Source: DATEBA01 sp035288045
Lineage (GTDB): Bacteria > Actinomycetota > UBA4738 > HRBIN12
Assembly (NCBI GenBank): GCA_035288045.1
Contig: DATEBA010000037.1
Span: 1-28,801 of the forward strand
Direction: 5' to 3'
DNA: 28,801 nucleotides
Part shown: positions 14,768-22,407 of the stretch, piece by piece
Layout of the letters: every line of letters starts with the position of its first letter
Numbering within the stretch: position 1 is the first letter of the stretch
The notes under the pieces: model-generated
The model's input: the letters and a program-made list of their open reading frames with translations, nothing else
What the model was told of the DNA's origin: nothing
The model's database searches: none
Translations under genes and position numbers: made by a program

Positions 14768-16027
14768 ATGAGCTTCGTCGATGAGGCGGGGGCTGTGGCC
14801 CGCGCCGGTCGGGGCGGAGACGGCTCCGCCTCGATTCGGCGGGAGCCGTTCACTCCCCGTGGAGGGCCCGATGGGGGAAACGGCGGACCGGGGGGCTCGG
14901 TCGTGCTTGAGGTCGCGACCGGCGTTCACGATCTCTCCGCACTCGCCGATAGCCCTCACCTCGTGGCCGCGGGCGGCAGGCCGGGCGGTCGGAGCCGTCG
15001 CGATGGGGCAGCCGGCGGCGACCTCGTCGCGCCGATCCCCGACGGCACCGTGGTCACCGACGATCGCGGCCTCGTGGCGGATCTCGTCGGGGAGGGCACC
15101 CGGGTCGTGGTCGCTCGCGGGGGACGAGGAGGGCGGGGCAACGCCGCGCTCGCAGGGCCGCGCAATCCGGCGCCGGGGACGGCCGAAGCCGGCGAGCCGG
15201 GCGAGGAGCGCCGGCTGCGCCTGGAGCTGAGGATCGTCGCCGATGTAGGTCTCGTCGGCTTGCCCAACGCGGGGAAATCCACGCTTCTCTCTCGCCTCAC
15301 TGCTGCAAAGCCGAAGATTGCTGACTACCCGTTCACAACGCTCGTGCCGAACCTAGGCGTGGCCGGCGACGAGCGCCGGTACGTCATCGCGGACGTGCCC
15401 GGCCTCGTGGAGGGTGCCTCGGAGGGCAAGGGCCTGGGCCACAGGTTCCTTCGGCACGTGACTCGCTGCTTGACGCTCGTGCACGTCGTCGACCTCGCGG
15501 CCGCCGACCTCGTGCAGGATCTCGCGACGGTGCGCGCCGAGCTCAAGGCCTTCGACCCGGAGCTCCTCGACCGCCCCTTCCTGGTCGTCGGGACGAAGGC
15601 CGATCTCGTCGAGGACCCGCTCGGTGTCGTTCGGATGGCGCACCGGGAGGCTGTGGCGGTGTCGTCGGTCACGGGCGAGGGGCTGGAGAAGCTCGAGGAG
15701 CGGCTCGGGTCCGTCCTGGAGGAGGCCCGTGCGTCGCTGCCCCCTCGTCGGACCTTCGCGGTGCTGCGACCCGGCCGCGACCGGTTCGTGGTGCGCCGCG
15801 AGGGCGAGCGCTTCCGCGTGATCGGCCGCGAGGTGGAGCGCTGGGTGGCCGAGACCGATCTCGACGATCCGGAGGAGGTCGTGGCGCTCCAGCGCCGCCT
15901 CGTCCGCGAAGGCGTCGAGCGGCAGCTCGCGGCGACCGGCGCCCGGCGGGGTGACGAGGTCGTGATCGGAGACCGGGCTTTCGAGTTCATACCGGAGGAG
16001 GAGGTGGCTCACGGTGGGGCGTCGTGA
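14768..16027 (+). CDS. obgE: GTPase ObgE/CgtA
   Basis: Ribosome-associated GTPase involved in 50S assembly and stress signalling. The glycine-rich Obg fold occupies residues 1-158 (GGPDGGNGGPGGSV, ARGGRGGRGN). The G domain has the P-loop GLPNAGKS (164-171), PFTTL switch, DVPGL (209-213), and GTKADL in place of the usual NKxD, which is common in Obg. A C-terminal OCT-like domain follows (FAVLRPGRDRFVVRR onward). The start at ATG 14768 (MSFVDEAG) matches family N-termini; an ATG at 14759 would add three residues. No ribosome binding site is visible. The gene lies downstream of rplU-rpmA as in many bacteria and overlaps the next gene by 14 bases. Confidence 0.94.
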   Translation: MSFVDEAGAVARAGRGGDGSASIRREPFTPRGGPDGGNGGPGGSVVLEVATGVHDLSALADSPHLVAAGGRPGGRSRRDGAAGGDLVAPIPDGTVVTDDRGLVADLVGEGTRVVVARGGRGGRGNAALAGPRNPAPGTAEAGEPGEERRLRLELRIVADVGLVGLPNAGKSTLLSRLTAAKPKIADYPFTTLVPNLGVAGDERRYVIADVPGLVEGASEGKGLGHRFLRHVTRCLTLVHVVDLAAADLVQDLATVRAELKAFDPELLDRPFLVVGTKADLVEDPLGVVRMAHREAVAVSSVTGEGLEKLEERLGSVLEEARASLPPRRTFAVLRPGRDRFVVRREGERFRVIGREVERWVAETDLDDPEEVVALQRRLVREGVERQLAATGARRGDEVVIGDRAFEFIPEEEVAHGGAS

Positions 16028-16460
16028 GGAGCTCGCGATCGAGGAGCACGCGGCATGGGAGGAGCTCTCGACGATCGTCCGTCGGCTGTCGCCGGAGCAG
16101 ATGGAGAGCCCGGAGGTGACCGCCGATGGATGGTCGGCAAAGGACCTCCTCTGGCACATCGGATGCTGGTCGGCGGAGGCGGCGCGGCAGCTCGAGCGGA
16201 TCCGGATGGGAACCTACGAGGAGCGCGACTGGGACGACACGGACGACCTGAATCAACGCTACCTCGAGGAGTCACGGCGGATCGATCTCGCGACCGTTCG
16301 AGCCGAGTTGATAGCCGCAAGGAACCGCATGCTCGAGGAGTGGTCGCGCCTCACGGACGTCTCGCCCGACGCCGTGGAGTGGTTCGAGGAGTCGGGTCCT
16401 GTGCACGTTCGGGAGCACATCGAGGAGCTTCGCGCGTACGTGGAACGTGCGCCTGAATGA
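16014..16460 (+). CDS. DinB-like / mycothiol-dependent maleylpyruvate isomerase-type protein
   Basis: A 148-residue helical-bundle protein of the DinB/MDMPI superfamily. The likely metal-binding histidines are His12 (EEHAAWEEL), His48 (LLWHIGCWSAEA) and His134/His138 (VHVREHIEELRAY), spaced as in the family's three-His site. Family members are thiol-dependent transferases or of unknown function; I cannot name a substrate. The GTG start at 16014 lies inside the end of obgE and has an excellent GGAGGAGGAGG site upstream, indicating translational coupling. nadD begins 38 bases after its stop. Confidence 0.72.
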   Translation: MGRREELAIEEHAAWEELSTIVRRLSPEQMESPEVTADGWSAKDLLWHIGCWSAEAARQLERIRMGTYEERDWDDTDDLNQRYLEESRRIDLATVRAELIAARNRMLEEWSRLTDVSPDAVEWFEESGPVHVREHIEELRAYVERAPE

Positions 16461-16498
16461 TGCGCTGCCGCGCCGGAGTTGGGCCGTAGGATGGGACC

Positions 16499-17092
16499 GT
16501 GGGACTTCGCCTGGGAGTGATGGGCGGGACGTTCGATCCCGTCCACCACGGTCACCTCGTCACCGCGGAGGAAGCGCTGGCGCAGTTCGAGCTCGACCGC
16601 GTCATCTTCGTGCCGACCGGGCGGCCGTGGATGAAGGAGGGTCGCGAGGTTTCCCCGGCCGAAGACCGATACCTGATGACCGTGATCGCGACCGCGAGCA
16701 ACCCGCGGTTCTCCGTGTCGCGCGTCGAGATTGAGCGCGAGGGACCGACGTTCACGGTGGAGACACTTCGAGCGCTCGCAGAAGAGCACCCCGACGCTGA
16801 GCTCTTCTTCATCACCGGCGCCGACGCGATGCTCGAGATCCTCCATTGGAAGGACCCCGAGGAGGTCCTGTCGCTCGCGGGCTTCATCGCCGCGACCAGG
16901 CCGGGCTACGACCTCTCGCACTTCGAGGCCGAGCAGGCCGCCTCCCGCGCGCGGGTGACGGTGATGCAGGTTCCTGCCCTAGCGATCTCGTCGACCGACG
17001 TGCGCGAGCGCGTCGGACAAGGGCGGCCGATCCGCTATCTCGTGCCGGAGGGCGTGAAGAGCTACATCGAGAAGGCCGGCCTGTACAGGTGA
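16499..17092 (+). CDS. nadD: Nicotinate-nucleotide adenylyltransferase
   Basis: Forms nicotinic acid adenine dinucleotide from NaMN and ATP in NAD synthesis. The 197-residue nucleotidyltransferase shows GGTFDPVHHGH (9-19) with the HxGH-type ATP site, and ISSTDVR (ISSTxxR) near the C-terminus, plus FITGADAM and LVPEGVKSYI typical of NadD. GTG at 16499 is preceded by AGGA at a suitable distance. Its TGA overlaps the next start as TGATG. The order obgE-nadD-(LytR-like)-rsfS is common in actinobacteria. Confidence 0.95.
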   Translation: MGLRLGVMGGTFDPVHHGHLVTAEEALAQFELDRVIFVPTGRPWMKEGREVSPAEDRYLMTVIATASNPRFSVSRVEIEREGPTFTVETLRALAEEHPDAELFFITGADAMLEILHWKDPEEVLSLAGFIAATRPGYDLSHFEAEQAASRARVTVMQVPALAISSTDVRERVGQGRPIRYLVPEGVKSYIEKAGLYR

Positions 17093-18081
17093 TGCTCGAC
17101 ACGCGTCCGCCCCGCACGATCGACATCACACGGGCGGAGCGCGGCATGGCCAGACGCCGGCGGCGCCGCATCACGGCGTCCGTAGCCCTTGTAGCGCTCG
17201 TGGTCGCCGGCGGCTGGGCGCTGCTCCCGCGCCCCGCGCTGGAGCCCGCGCCTCCGCCGCTGCGGCCCTCGACGCTGACGGTCCTGCTCGTCCGCGGCGG
17301 TTCCAAGCCACTCGTCGCGGTCGTGGGTTCCATGGGAGACCCCGGACCGGCGGCCCTGGCGATCCCCGCGGGGATCGCGATCACGATGCCGGCCGGAGGA
17401 GAGGGAACCATGGCCGACGCCACGGCGTTGCCGGCTCCGTCGATGCGCACGGCGGTGTCGAACCTCGTCGGCGCCTGGGCAGAGCACTACGCCGTCGTGG
17501 AGCTCCGTGCGCTGTCTCGCGCCGCGGAGAGCTCCGGCCTCGAGGAGACGCGCACGATACTCTCCGGCCCGGACGCGACCGAGCGCTGGCCCGGGATCCT
17601 TGAGTCGATTCTCGCGGGGCGAGAGCATCTTTCAGCGAGCGCCCTCGCGGAGTCCGACGACGCTGCCGCCGTCGCGGAGGCGCTCGCGGGCGTTTCAGGG
17701 GCCGAAGTCGAGGAGCTCCCTGCCGTCCTCGGGCAGGGCGGCGCCCTCCGCCCCGACCCGGAGGCAGCCGATCGACTCGTCGTGCGGCTGTTCGGGCTCG
17801 CCGCAGCGCCCACGTCCGTCGTGGTCATGAACGCGAGCGGCTCGCCCGCGGCGGCCGAGCTGGTCGCCGAGCGGTTGCTCCCGGCGGGCTTCCGGCTAGT
17901 GGTCTCGAGCGACGCCGAGGCCTTTCCGACCACCGCGATCGTCGCCTCGACCCACGGCGACCGCGCGACGGCCGAGCAGGTCCGGGAGCTGCTGGGGGTG
18001 GGAGAAGTGGTCGTCTCGCGTGTACCGTCGGGGCTCGGCGAAGTCACCGTCATGATCGGGGAGGACCTCGGGAACGGATGA
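17092..18081 (+). CDS. Membrane-anchored protein with LytR C-terminal domain and degenerate LCP-like region
   Basis: A 329-residue protein from ATG 17092, overlapping the nadD stop; the longer open frame to 16846 is a shadow. It has a basic cytoplasmic tail (RRRRRRIT), one membrane helix at about 28-45, an exported middle domain, and a LytR_C domain at about 240-325 (VVVMNASGSPAAAELVAERL to GEVTVMIGEDL). The middle domain resembles an LCP fold in layout (TVLLVRGG, AALAIPAGIAITMPAGGEG, VSNLVGAWAEHYAVVELRAL). It lacks the ISIPRD-type arginine/aspartate motif and other charged residues that active LytR-CpsA-Psr phosphotransferases use. A non-enzymatic cell-wall role is inferred. Confidence 0.75.
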   Translation: MLDTRPPRTIDITRAERGMARRRRRRITASVALVALVVAGGWALLPRPALEPAPPPLRPSTLTVLLVRGGSKPLVAVVGSMGDPGPAALAIPAGIAITMPAGGEGTMADATALPAPSMRTAVSNLVGAWAEHYAVVELRALSRAAESSGLEETRTILSGPDATERWPGILESILAGREHLSASALAESDDAAAVAEALAGVSGAEVEELPAVLGQGGALRPDPEAADRLVVRLFGLAAAPTSVVVMNASGSPAAAELVAERLLPAGFRLVVSSDAEAFPTTAIVASTHGDRATAEQVRELLGVGEVVVSRVPSGLGEVTVMIGEDLGNG

Positions 18082-18085
18082 GCGG

Positions 18086-18481
18086 GTGCAGGTGAGGGCG
18101 TCCTCGGGCGCCGAGCGGGAGAGCCGCGAGCTCGCGGTCGCCGCGGCTCGGGCGGCCGCCGCAAAGCAGGCGGAGGAAGTTCTCGTGCTCGAGGTCGGCC
18201 CTATCCTCGCGATCGTCGACTTCTTCGTGATCTGCTCCGGCACGAGCGATCGCCAGGTGAAGACGATCGTCGAGGAGGTCGAGGAAGCTCTCCGCGCCGT
18301 CGGCGTCCGTGCGGTCCGGCGCGAGGGCGAGGACCAGGCGGGCTGGGTGCTGCTCGACTACGTCGACGTGGTCGTGCACGTCTTCGGCGAGGAGGAGCGG
18401 GAGTACTACGGCCTCGAGCGTCTGTGGCTCGATGCGGAGAGGATCGAGTGGATCTCGGACGCCCAAACGGCCGTTGAGTAG
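18086..18481 (+). CDS. rsfS: Ribosomal silencing factor RsfS
   Basis: Binds L14 on the 50S subunit and blocks subunit joining during starvation. The 131-residue product carries the family core: DFFVICSGTSDRQVKTIVEEVEE, GWVLLDYVDVVVHVF and the terminal REYYGLERLW. The start is GTG at 18086, four bases after the preceding stop; GTG 18092 is an alternative. It ends the obgE-nadD-rsfS gene group. The tRNA gene begins 12 bases downstream. Confidence 0.94.
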   Translation: MQVRASSGAERESRELAVAAARAAAAKQAEEVLVLEVGPILAIVDFFVICSGTSDRQVKTIVEEVEEALRAVGVRAVRREGEDQAGWVLLDYVDVVVHVFGEEEREYYGLERLWLDAERIEWISDAQTAVE

Positions 18482-18493
18482 ACTCGGGAAACC

Positions 18494-18569
18494 GGGCCCA
18501 TAGCTCAGCTGGTAGAGCGCTTGGCTGGCAGCCAAGAGGTCAGGGGTTCGAATCCCCTTGGGTCCACCA
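18494..18569 (+). tRNA. tRNA-Ala, anticodon GGC, with encoded CCA
   Basis: Full cloverleaf: acceptor GGGCCCA pairing with TGGGTCC (one G-T wobble), D arm GCTC/GAGC, anticodon stem CTTGG/CCAAG with loop CTGGCAG giving GGC, and T arm AGGGG-TTCGAAT-CCCCT, then discriminator A and CCA at 18567-18569. It decodes GCC. The opposite strand of 18505-18569 is read as the last codons of the serine recombinase, marking this gene as the attachment site of the element to its right. Confidence 0.97.
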
Positions 18570-20038
18570 TTGACCCTTTGTGTGAACCGAGGAGAGAGGC
18601 AAAGGGTTCCTCGAACGTTAAGTCCTCGACCTCTCCGTCCCGGACACGGATCGTGTTGAAGAACGCGCGGTTCCACATCTTGCGGACTTCGGGCCTCGCC
18701 TTCCGGTAACCGGCAGCGCAGTCCTTCGCGAGGTCGAGCGCAAGGTCGATGATCTGCTTCGCCTGCGCGAGTTTCTCTCCGTCATTCGCGAGCTGTGACT
18801 CGGCCTCTGCCACCTCGGCGTTGATCCGGGCCTGCTCGCGCTTGAGGGCGGCCACATCGATCGCATCGGCGTAGTAGGCGCGAAGAAGCTTCTCCCGCTC
18901 GTTCGCGAGCTGGCGAAGGTGTCGACCCAAGAACTCTGCGGCCTCAGCTCGGTGCCGCTCCCGCTCGGCGATCTCGATCCGGAGCACGTGCTCCAGCCTC
19001 CGCCTGAGAGACGCAGGGACCCAGACGCCTTCGTAGAGAGCCTCGACCCCTCGCTCGATCTCGGCGGCTGGTACGTAGCGGCCCTGCGAGCAGCTAGTAC
19101 GACCGGTGTTCCGTCCAACGCAGCGGAAGTAGCCGAAGCGGCCCTTGGCCACCGCGTAGTAGAGCCTCGACCCGCACTCGGCGCAGACCAGGGTGCCCTT
19201 CAGGTAGTGGTCGTGCTTCCAGCTACGCTCCCCGCCGGAGGAGTGCGATTCCAGCATGCTCTGCACCCTGTCGAACAACTGGCGGGAGACGACCGGCTGG
19301 TGGATGCCCTCACGCTCCACGCCCCTCCAGCGGACAACGCCGGCGTAGACGAGGTTCCGGAGCATACGGTGGATCGCACTCTTCCCGGGTGGGTTGCCCA
19401 GGCGGTTCCGAAGCCCCTTCTCCGCCAGAGTCGGTGAGTAGGTCAAGCGAAATCTCGCCCGTCGAGTAGCGCTCGAAGGCCCAAACGACGAGCGGTGCCT
19501 GCTGGTCGGGCTCGAGCACCGACTCGCCGCGGCGCCCAGGGCCGTCGCGACGGACGTTCCGGTACCCGAACGGAGCACGGACCGGCCAGCCGCCCTGGGC
19601 GGCCTTCTGATCCATGCCCTTTCGGATCTCCTGGCCCAGGTTGGCCGAGTAGAACTCGGCGATCGAGGCCAAGATCCCCTCCACGAGCTTGCCCGAGGCC
19701 GAGTCCTCCAGGCTCTCGGTGACCGAGTGCAGCTGGACGCCAGCCTTGCGAAGGGCGGCCCGGACCGCGGCGTGGTCCTCGAGGTTCCGGGCGAGGCGGT
19801 CGAGCTTGTGGACCACGAGGCAGTCGATGCTGCGGTCCTCGGCCAGGCGAGCGAGCATCGCCTGCAGCTGGGGTCGATCGGCGGTGCGGGCCGACTCGCC
19901 TCGATCGACGTACTCGTCCGCGAGGTCCCAGCCGTGGTCGGAGATGAACCGGCGGCACGCCTCGGCCTGGGCGGGGATCGAGTACCCCTCCTCGGCCTGC
20001 TCCTTGGTCGAGACCCGGAGGTAGATGACGGCCTTCAC
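18505..20038 (-). pseudogene. Large serine recombinase, frameshifted
   Basis: Site-specific recombinase (resolvase/invertase catalytic domain plus 'recombinase' and zinc-ribbon domains) that would integrate and excise the element. GTG at 20038 has a strong GGGAGGAGG site. The first part reads VKAVIYLRVSTKEQ with nucleophile Ser10, VVHKLDRLARN, GQEIRKGM, up to AFERYSTGEISL. The second part, in another frame, resumes at LAEKGLRNRLG and contains SAIHRMLRN, a zinc ribbon (CAECGSRL, then Cys pair), a coiled coil, and EEPFASLLGSHKGSMV. The switch lies near 19430-19445, and the total length is one base over a multiple of three. The last ~20 codons run antisense through tRNA-Ala. A sequencing error or programmed shift cannot be excluded. 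Confidence 0.85.
18559..18607. other. Candidate attachment-site region with inverted repeat
   Basis: Immediately after the tRNA CCA lies ACCCTTTG (18573-18580) with its perfect complement CAAAGGGT at 18600-18607 and a 19-base loop. It falls between the tRNA 3' end and the main recombinase coding region, where the element's left junction is expected. The same bases encode the EEPFASLLGSHKGS stretch of the recombinase. No second copy of the tRNA 3' end was found elsewhere in the window by eye. Confidence 0.4.
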
Positions 20039-20250
20039 GACGCCTCCTCCCGAATCAGCTGCTCGGCGAGCGCGAGCAGCGCCCTCGCGAGAGGCCTGAG
20101 GGTAGCATCGACCTCTGCCAGCACCGGCTCGTCGCCGGCGTCGAGACAGGCCTCCTGCCCTCGGAGTCGGTCCTCCGCGGCCTCGTCGCCTCCGTCGCTC
20201 CGGTGGGGGAGTCTGGCTTCGGTTGGCGCGTCTCCGCGCCGCGGCTTCAA
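20035..20250 (-). CDS. Small coupled ORF upstream of the recombinase, unknown function
   Basis: A 71-residue frame from TTG 20250 to TGA 20035. The support is positional: its TTG overlaps the stop of the replication-relaxation gene as TTGA, and its stop overlaps the recombinase start as GTGA, so it fits exactly between two coupled genes. It is acidic and helical (EVDATLRPLARALLALAEQLIREE near the end), with no membrane helix or recognised motif. No separate ribosome binding site precedes the TTG. I do not know its function; a small helper of the recombinase is a guess. Confidence 0.5.
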   Translation of the reverse strand: MKPRRGDAPTEARLPHRSDGGDEAAEDRLRGQEACLDAGDEPVLAEVDATLRPLARALLALAEQLIREEAS

Positions 20251-21259
20251 GGTGCATGTCGGGGCGGCAGGGCGCGGAACCGGGGCGTCGCCGATACGGG
20301 GGAGATCCGGCGCCGATGATCCGGATCGGCGTCGGTGAAGTAGCGCCCGAGGCACCGGGTGGGTCGGTACAGGTCGCGAGATCGGGCCCGGAGTTCGCTC
20401 AGCGAGAGGCGATCGCCGTCGGTCGGCACGTGCTTCCATGCTGGGCCGAGCACGCCGAGTTCGGTGAGCCGATCCTCGGTTGCGACGTACATCGGGAACG
20501 AGCTCGCGAGCGCGCCCGAAGCGTGGAGGCTCCCGACAGCCGAGCGATAGGCCGTTGCGACCTCCCCCTCGCGCTCCTCCTGCGGAACGAGGATGAGGAG
20601 GTTCGGGAACCCCGTCAGCTCCTGCTCCCTCGTCCACCCCGCGGCGAGCTTCAGATAGCCCTCGAGCTTGCGCGAGAGCGCCCGGGAGGCTTCGGTGGCT
20701 CTGTCGTACTCCAGGTAGAACTCGCACGCTCCGCCCGGATGGAGGTACCGCCCGAACCCGTTGGGCTTGACCTCGCCGGCCCTGGTCCTGACCGAGTGCT
20801 CGGGCCGCCACGTGGCCAGACAATGGCCCTGCAGGGCTCTGGAGGCCTCGGCGAGCGCGCAGAAGAACGCGTTGACCCCGAGCCGATGAGCGAGCACGAG
20901 GTTCGTCCGGTAGCTCGAATCGGGGACCCAGGGAAGGTCCGAGACCCGCACATCTTTCGCGTCCGCGATCCCGGAAAGGCCGGGCTTCGTCAGGTACCAG
21001 CACGCGGGAGCCCTCCCCTCCCCGAAGCCCCTCCCCGAAGCCCCTCCCCACCTGAAACGATGAGACCAATCCCAGATCCTTCAGCTCTCTCATCCGGTGC
21101 TGGCACCGCCTGAGGGAGCGGAAGTGAAGACTCGTGATCTGGTGGGTGGTGAGGACCTTGTGCTCGAGCAGGTGGAGCAGGACCTGAAGGTCCCGCTCGT
21201 CGATCGCGCTCGCGCCGCGAGAAGTACGTTTCGTTCTGCTCGAACCATGATTCGGGCAC
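20247..21259 (-). pseudogene. Replication-relaxation family protein, frameshifted
   Basis: Family found on actinobacterial plasmids and integrative elements, with an N-terminal winged-helix domain. The helix-turn-helix part reads IDERDLQVLLHLLEHKVLTT and HQITSLHFRSLRRCQHRMRE, then LGLVSSF. After the shift the frame continues WYLTKPGLSGIADAKDVRVSD, then NLVLAHRLGVNAFFCALAEA, and ends at 20247. The shift coincides with a perfect 13-bp tandem duplication at 21024-21049; with one copy removed the two parts join in frame. A second problem is at the N-terminus: the well-placed GTG at 21259 (behind GGAGGGGGGAGG) is in a different frame from the helix-turn-helix, so another one-base change probably lies near 21200-21240. 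It heads the set coupled to the small ORF and recombinase. Confidence 0.75.
21024..21049. repeat. Perfect 13-bp tandem duplication
   Basis: GAAGCCCCTCCCC occurs at 21024-21036 and again at 21037-21049 without a gap, preceded by a partial copy of its C-rich end. Thirteen is not a multiple of three, so the duplication shifts the replication-relaxation reading frame. Confidence 0.9.
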
Positions 21260-21828
21260 AGTCCTCCCCCCTCCTTCGGTTCGTGGCCTGCGGCGTAGAG
21301 GCCCCGTGACCTGCGGTTTTGCGCTCTCGCGCCCGGCGCCGTCGCGCCGCCTACGCGCCGCGTCTCACGGCAGCGCGACAGCGCGACGCCGCGCCAGGGC
21401 GCGTGCGCGCACACCGTCGGGTCGACGGATCTTCAGTTCGTGCCCGTGCTCACCTCTCCTTTCCGCTCGCAAGGCGTCCTCCGGCCGCCGACAGAGCTCG
21501 CCTTCGGTCATCCGGCACGGGGCTCCCTCGCGGGGCTACGCGGTCCTTGCCGGCGCTCCGGTCCCGCTCGCTCGCCGTCAGAGCGCTCGTCCGGCCTCCG
21601 AGTCCTCCGAGCGCGCCTCCTCGTGAGGTGCCCGGGTTCGGGGCCGTCTTGATCGCCCGTTCGGCCCGCGTCATGGACCGGGGCGCGCCAGCCTTCCCTT
21701 GGATCGCCGCTCGGGGTCCCGAGCCGGCGGCCGGTGGCAAGAGGGCCGTCGCCCTTCGGGGCCTGCTCGCGGTCAAGCGGTGGATCGCCGTCACGTCTTC
21801 GGTTGTCTGCTCGATCGTGAGGGGTCCG

Positions 21829-21915
21829 AGTCCCCACTCAGTCCCCATGCGGCTCGATCCTGAGGGATCGCGGTTCCTACTCAGTCCCCATCCAGTCCCT
21901 CTTGAGTTCCTCATC
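21829..21915 (+). repeat. Phased 11-bp repeats, forward block
   Basis: AGTCCCC begins at 21829 and 21840 (11 bp apart). After a 43-bp interval it begins again at 21883, with AGTCCCT at 21894 and AGTTCCT at 21905, again exactly 11 bp apart. The 13-mer ACTCAGTCCCCAT is repeated perfectly at 21836 and 21879. The interval holds the hairpin CGATCC-TGAG-GGATCG (21855-21870). Confidence 0.65.
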
Positions 21916-21943
21916 GTGCCTGGGGTAGCGGGATCCGCGCCAC

Positions 21944-22026
21944 GGAACTCGGATTCCCGTCGAGGACACGTGCGCGGCGGCCGGAACTCGGTGGGAATTC
22001 GGCGGGAACCCATCGGGGACCTGCGT
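21944..22026 (-). repeat. Phased 11-bp repeats, inverted block
   Basis: The same motif in opposite orientation: GGAACTCGG at 21944-21952 and 21983-21991, then GGAATTCGG at 21994, GGAACCCAT at 22005 and GGGGACC at 22015-22021. The last four copies have an 11-bp period. Read on the minus strand these are AGTTCC, AATTCC, GGTTCC and GGTCCC, matching the forward block. Confidence 0.6.
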
Positions 22027-22407
22027 CGCCGCCGACGAGTCGACGGGCCGAGCGGTGCCACGCTTCGACCGCTGCGGCGGGCCCTGTTGGCAGTCCGGTT
22101 CTGAGTCGCGTCCATCACCAATACAAGGGCGCGCGACGGCCTCCGAAGCGTGTCGCCGTGAAGGGGGAGAATCCGGGGAGCTTTCGGGGAGTGCAGGTCA
22201 GGAGGTTGTCGCGAAGGCGCGGCCTCCAGGGAGAGGGGGAATCGGCGGGCCTCGACTCCGAAGACGCTTCCGGGATGGGAGTGGGGACTTGACCGTCGAG
22301 CACTTCAGCGGCGTCGGGGACACTGGGCGTCACATCGCATCGAAGCTCTGCGTCCGGCCGTCGCCACCGGGCTGCCACAGAACGCCGCGCTCGCGTGTCA
22401 GAAGGAC

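Larger units (their letters stand above)
21260..22407. other. Long region without a recognisable gene
   Basis: About 1.15 kb between the replication-relaxation pseudogene and the sigma operon. All open frames here are Arg/Pro/Ser-rich on both strands, show no family motif and no good start signals, and look like chance frames of GC-rich DNA. The distinctive content is the pair of 11-bp phased repeat blocks at 21829-22026. TTGACC at 22289 could be a -35 but has no fitting -10. No tRNA-like or transposase remnant was recognised. Confidence 0.55.

Noticed and set aside
18573..18607. Intrinsic terminator for tRNA-Ala
   Set aside because: The 8-bp stem has a 19-base loop and no T-run after it, and the bases encode a conserved recombinase stretch; an att-related role fits better.
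21815..21845. T-arm-like sequence GGGGTCCGAGTCCCC as a possible second att copy or tRNA fragment
   Set aside because: It does not match the tRNA-Ala 3' end beyond the general stem pattern, and the bases belong to the 11-bp phased repeat block.
21829..22026. CRISPR array
   Set aside because: The repeats are about 6-11 bp, degenerate, in both orientations and have no unique spacers of CRISPR length; no cas genes are present.
21319..22121. Overlapping 220-260 residue open frames on both strands
   Set aside because: Both are rich in Arg, Ser and Pro, lack good starts and family motifs, and mirror each other, as chance frames in GC-rich DNA do.
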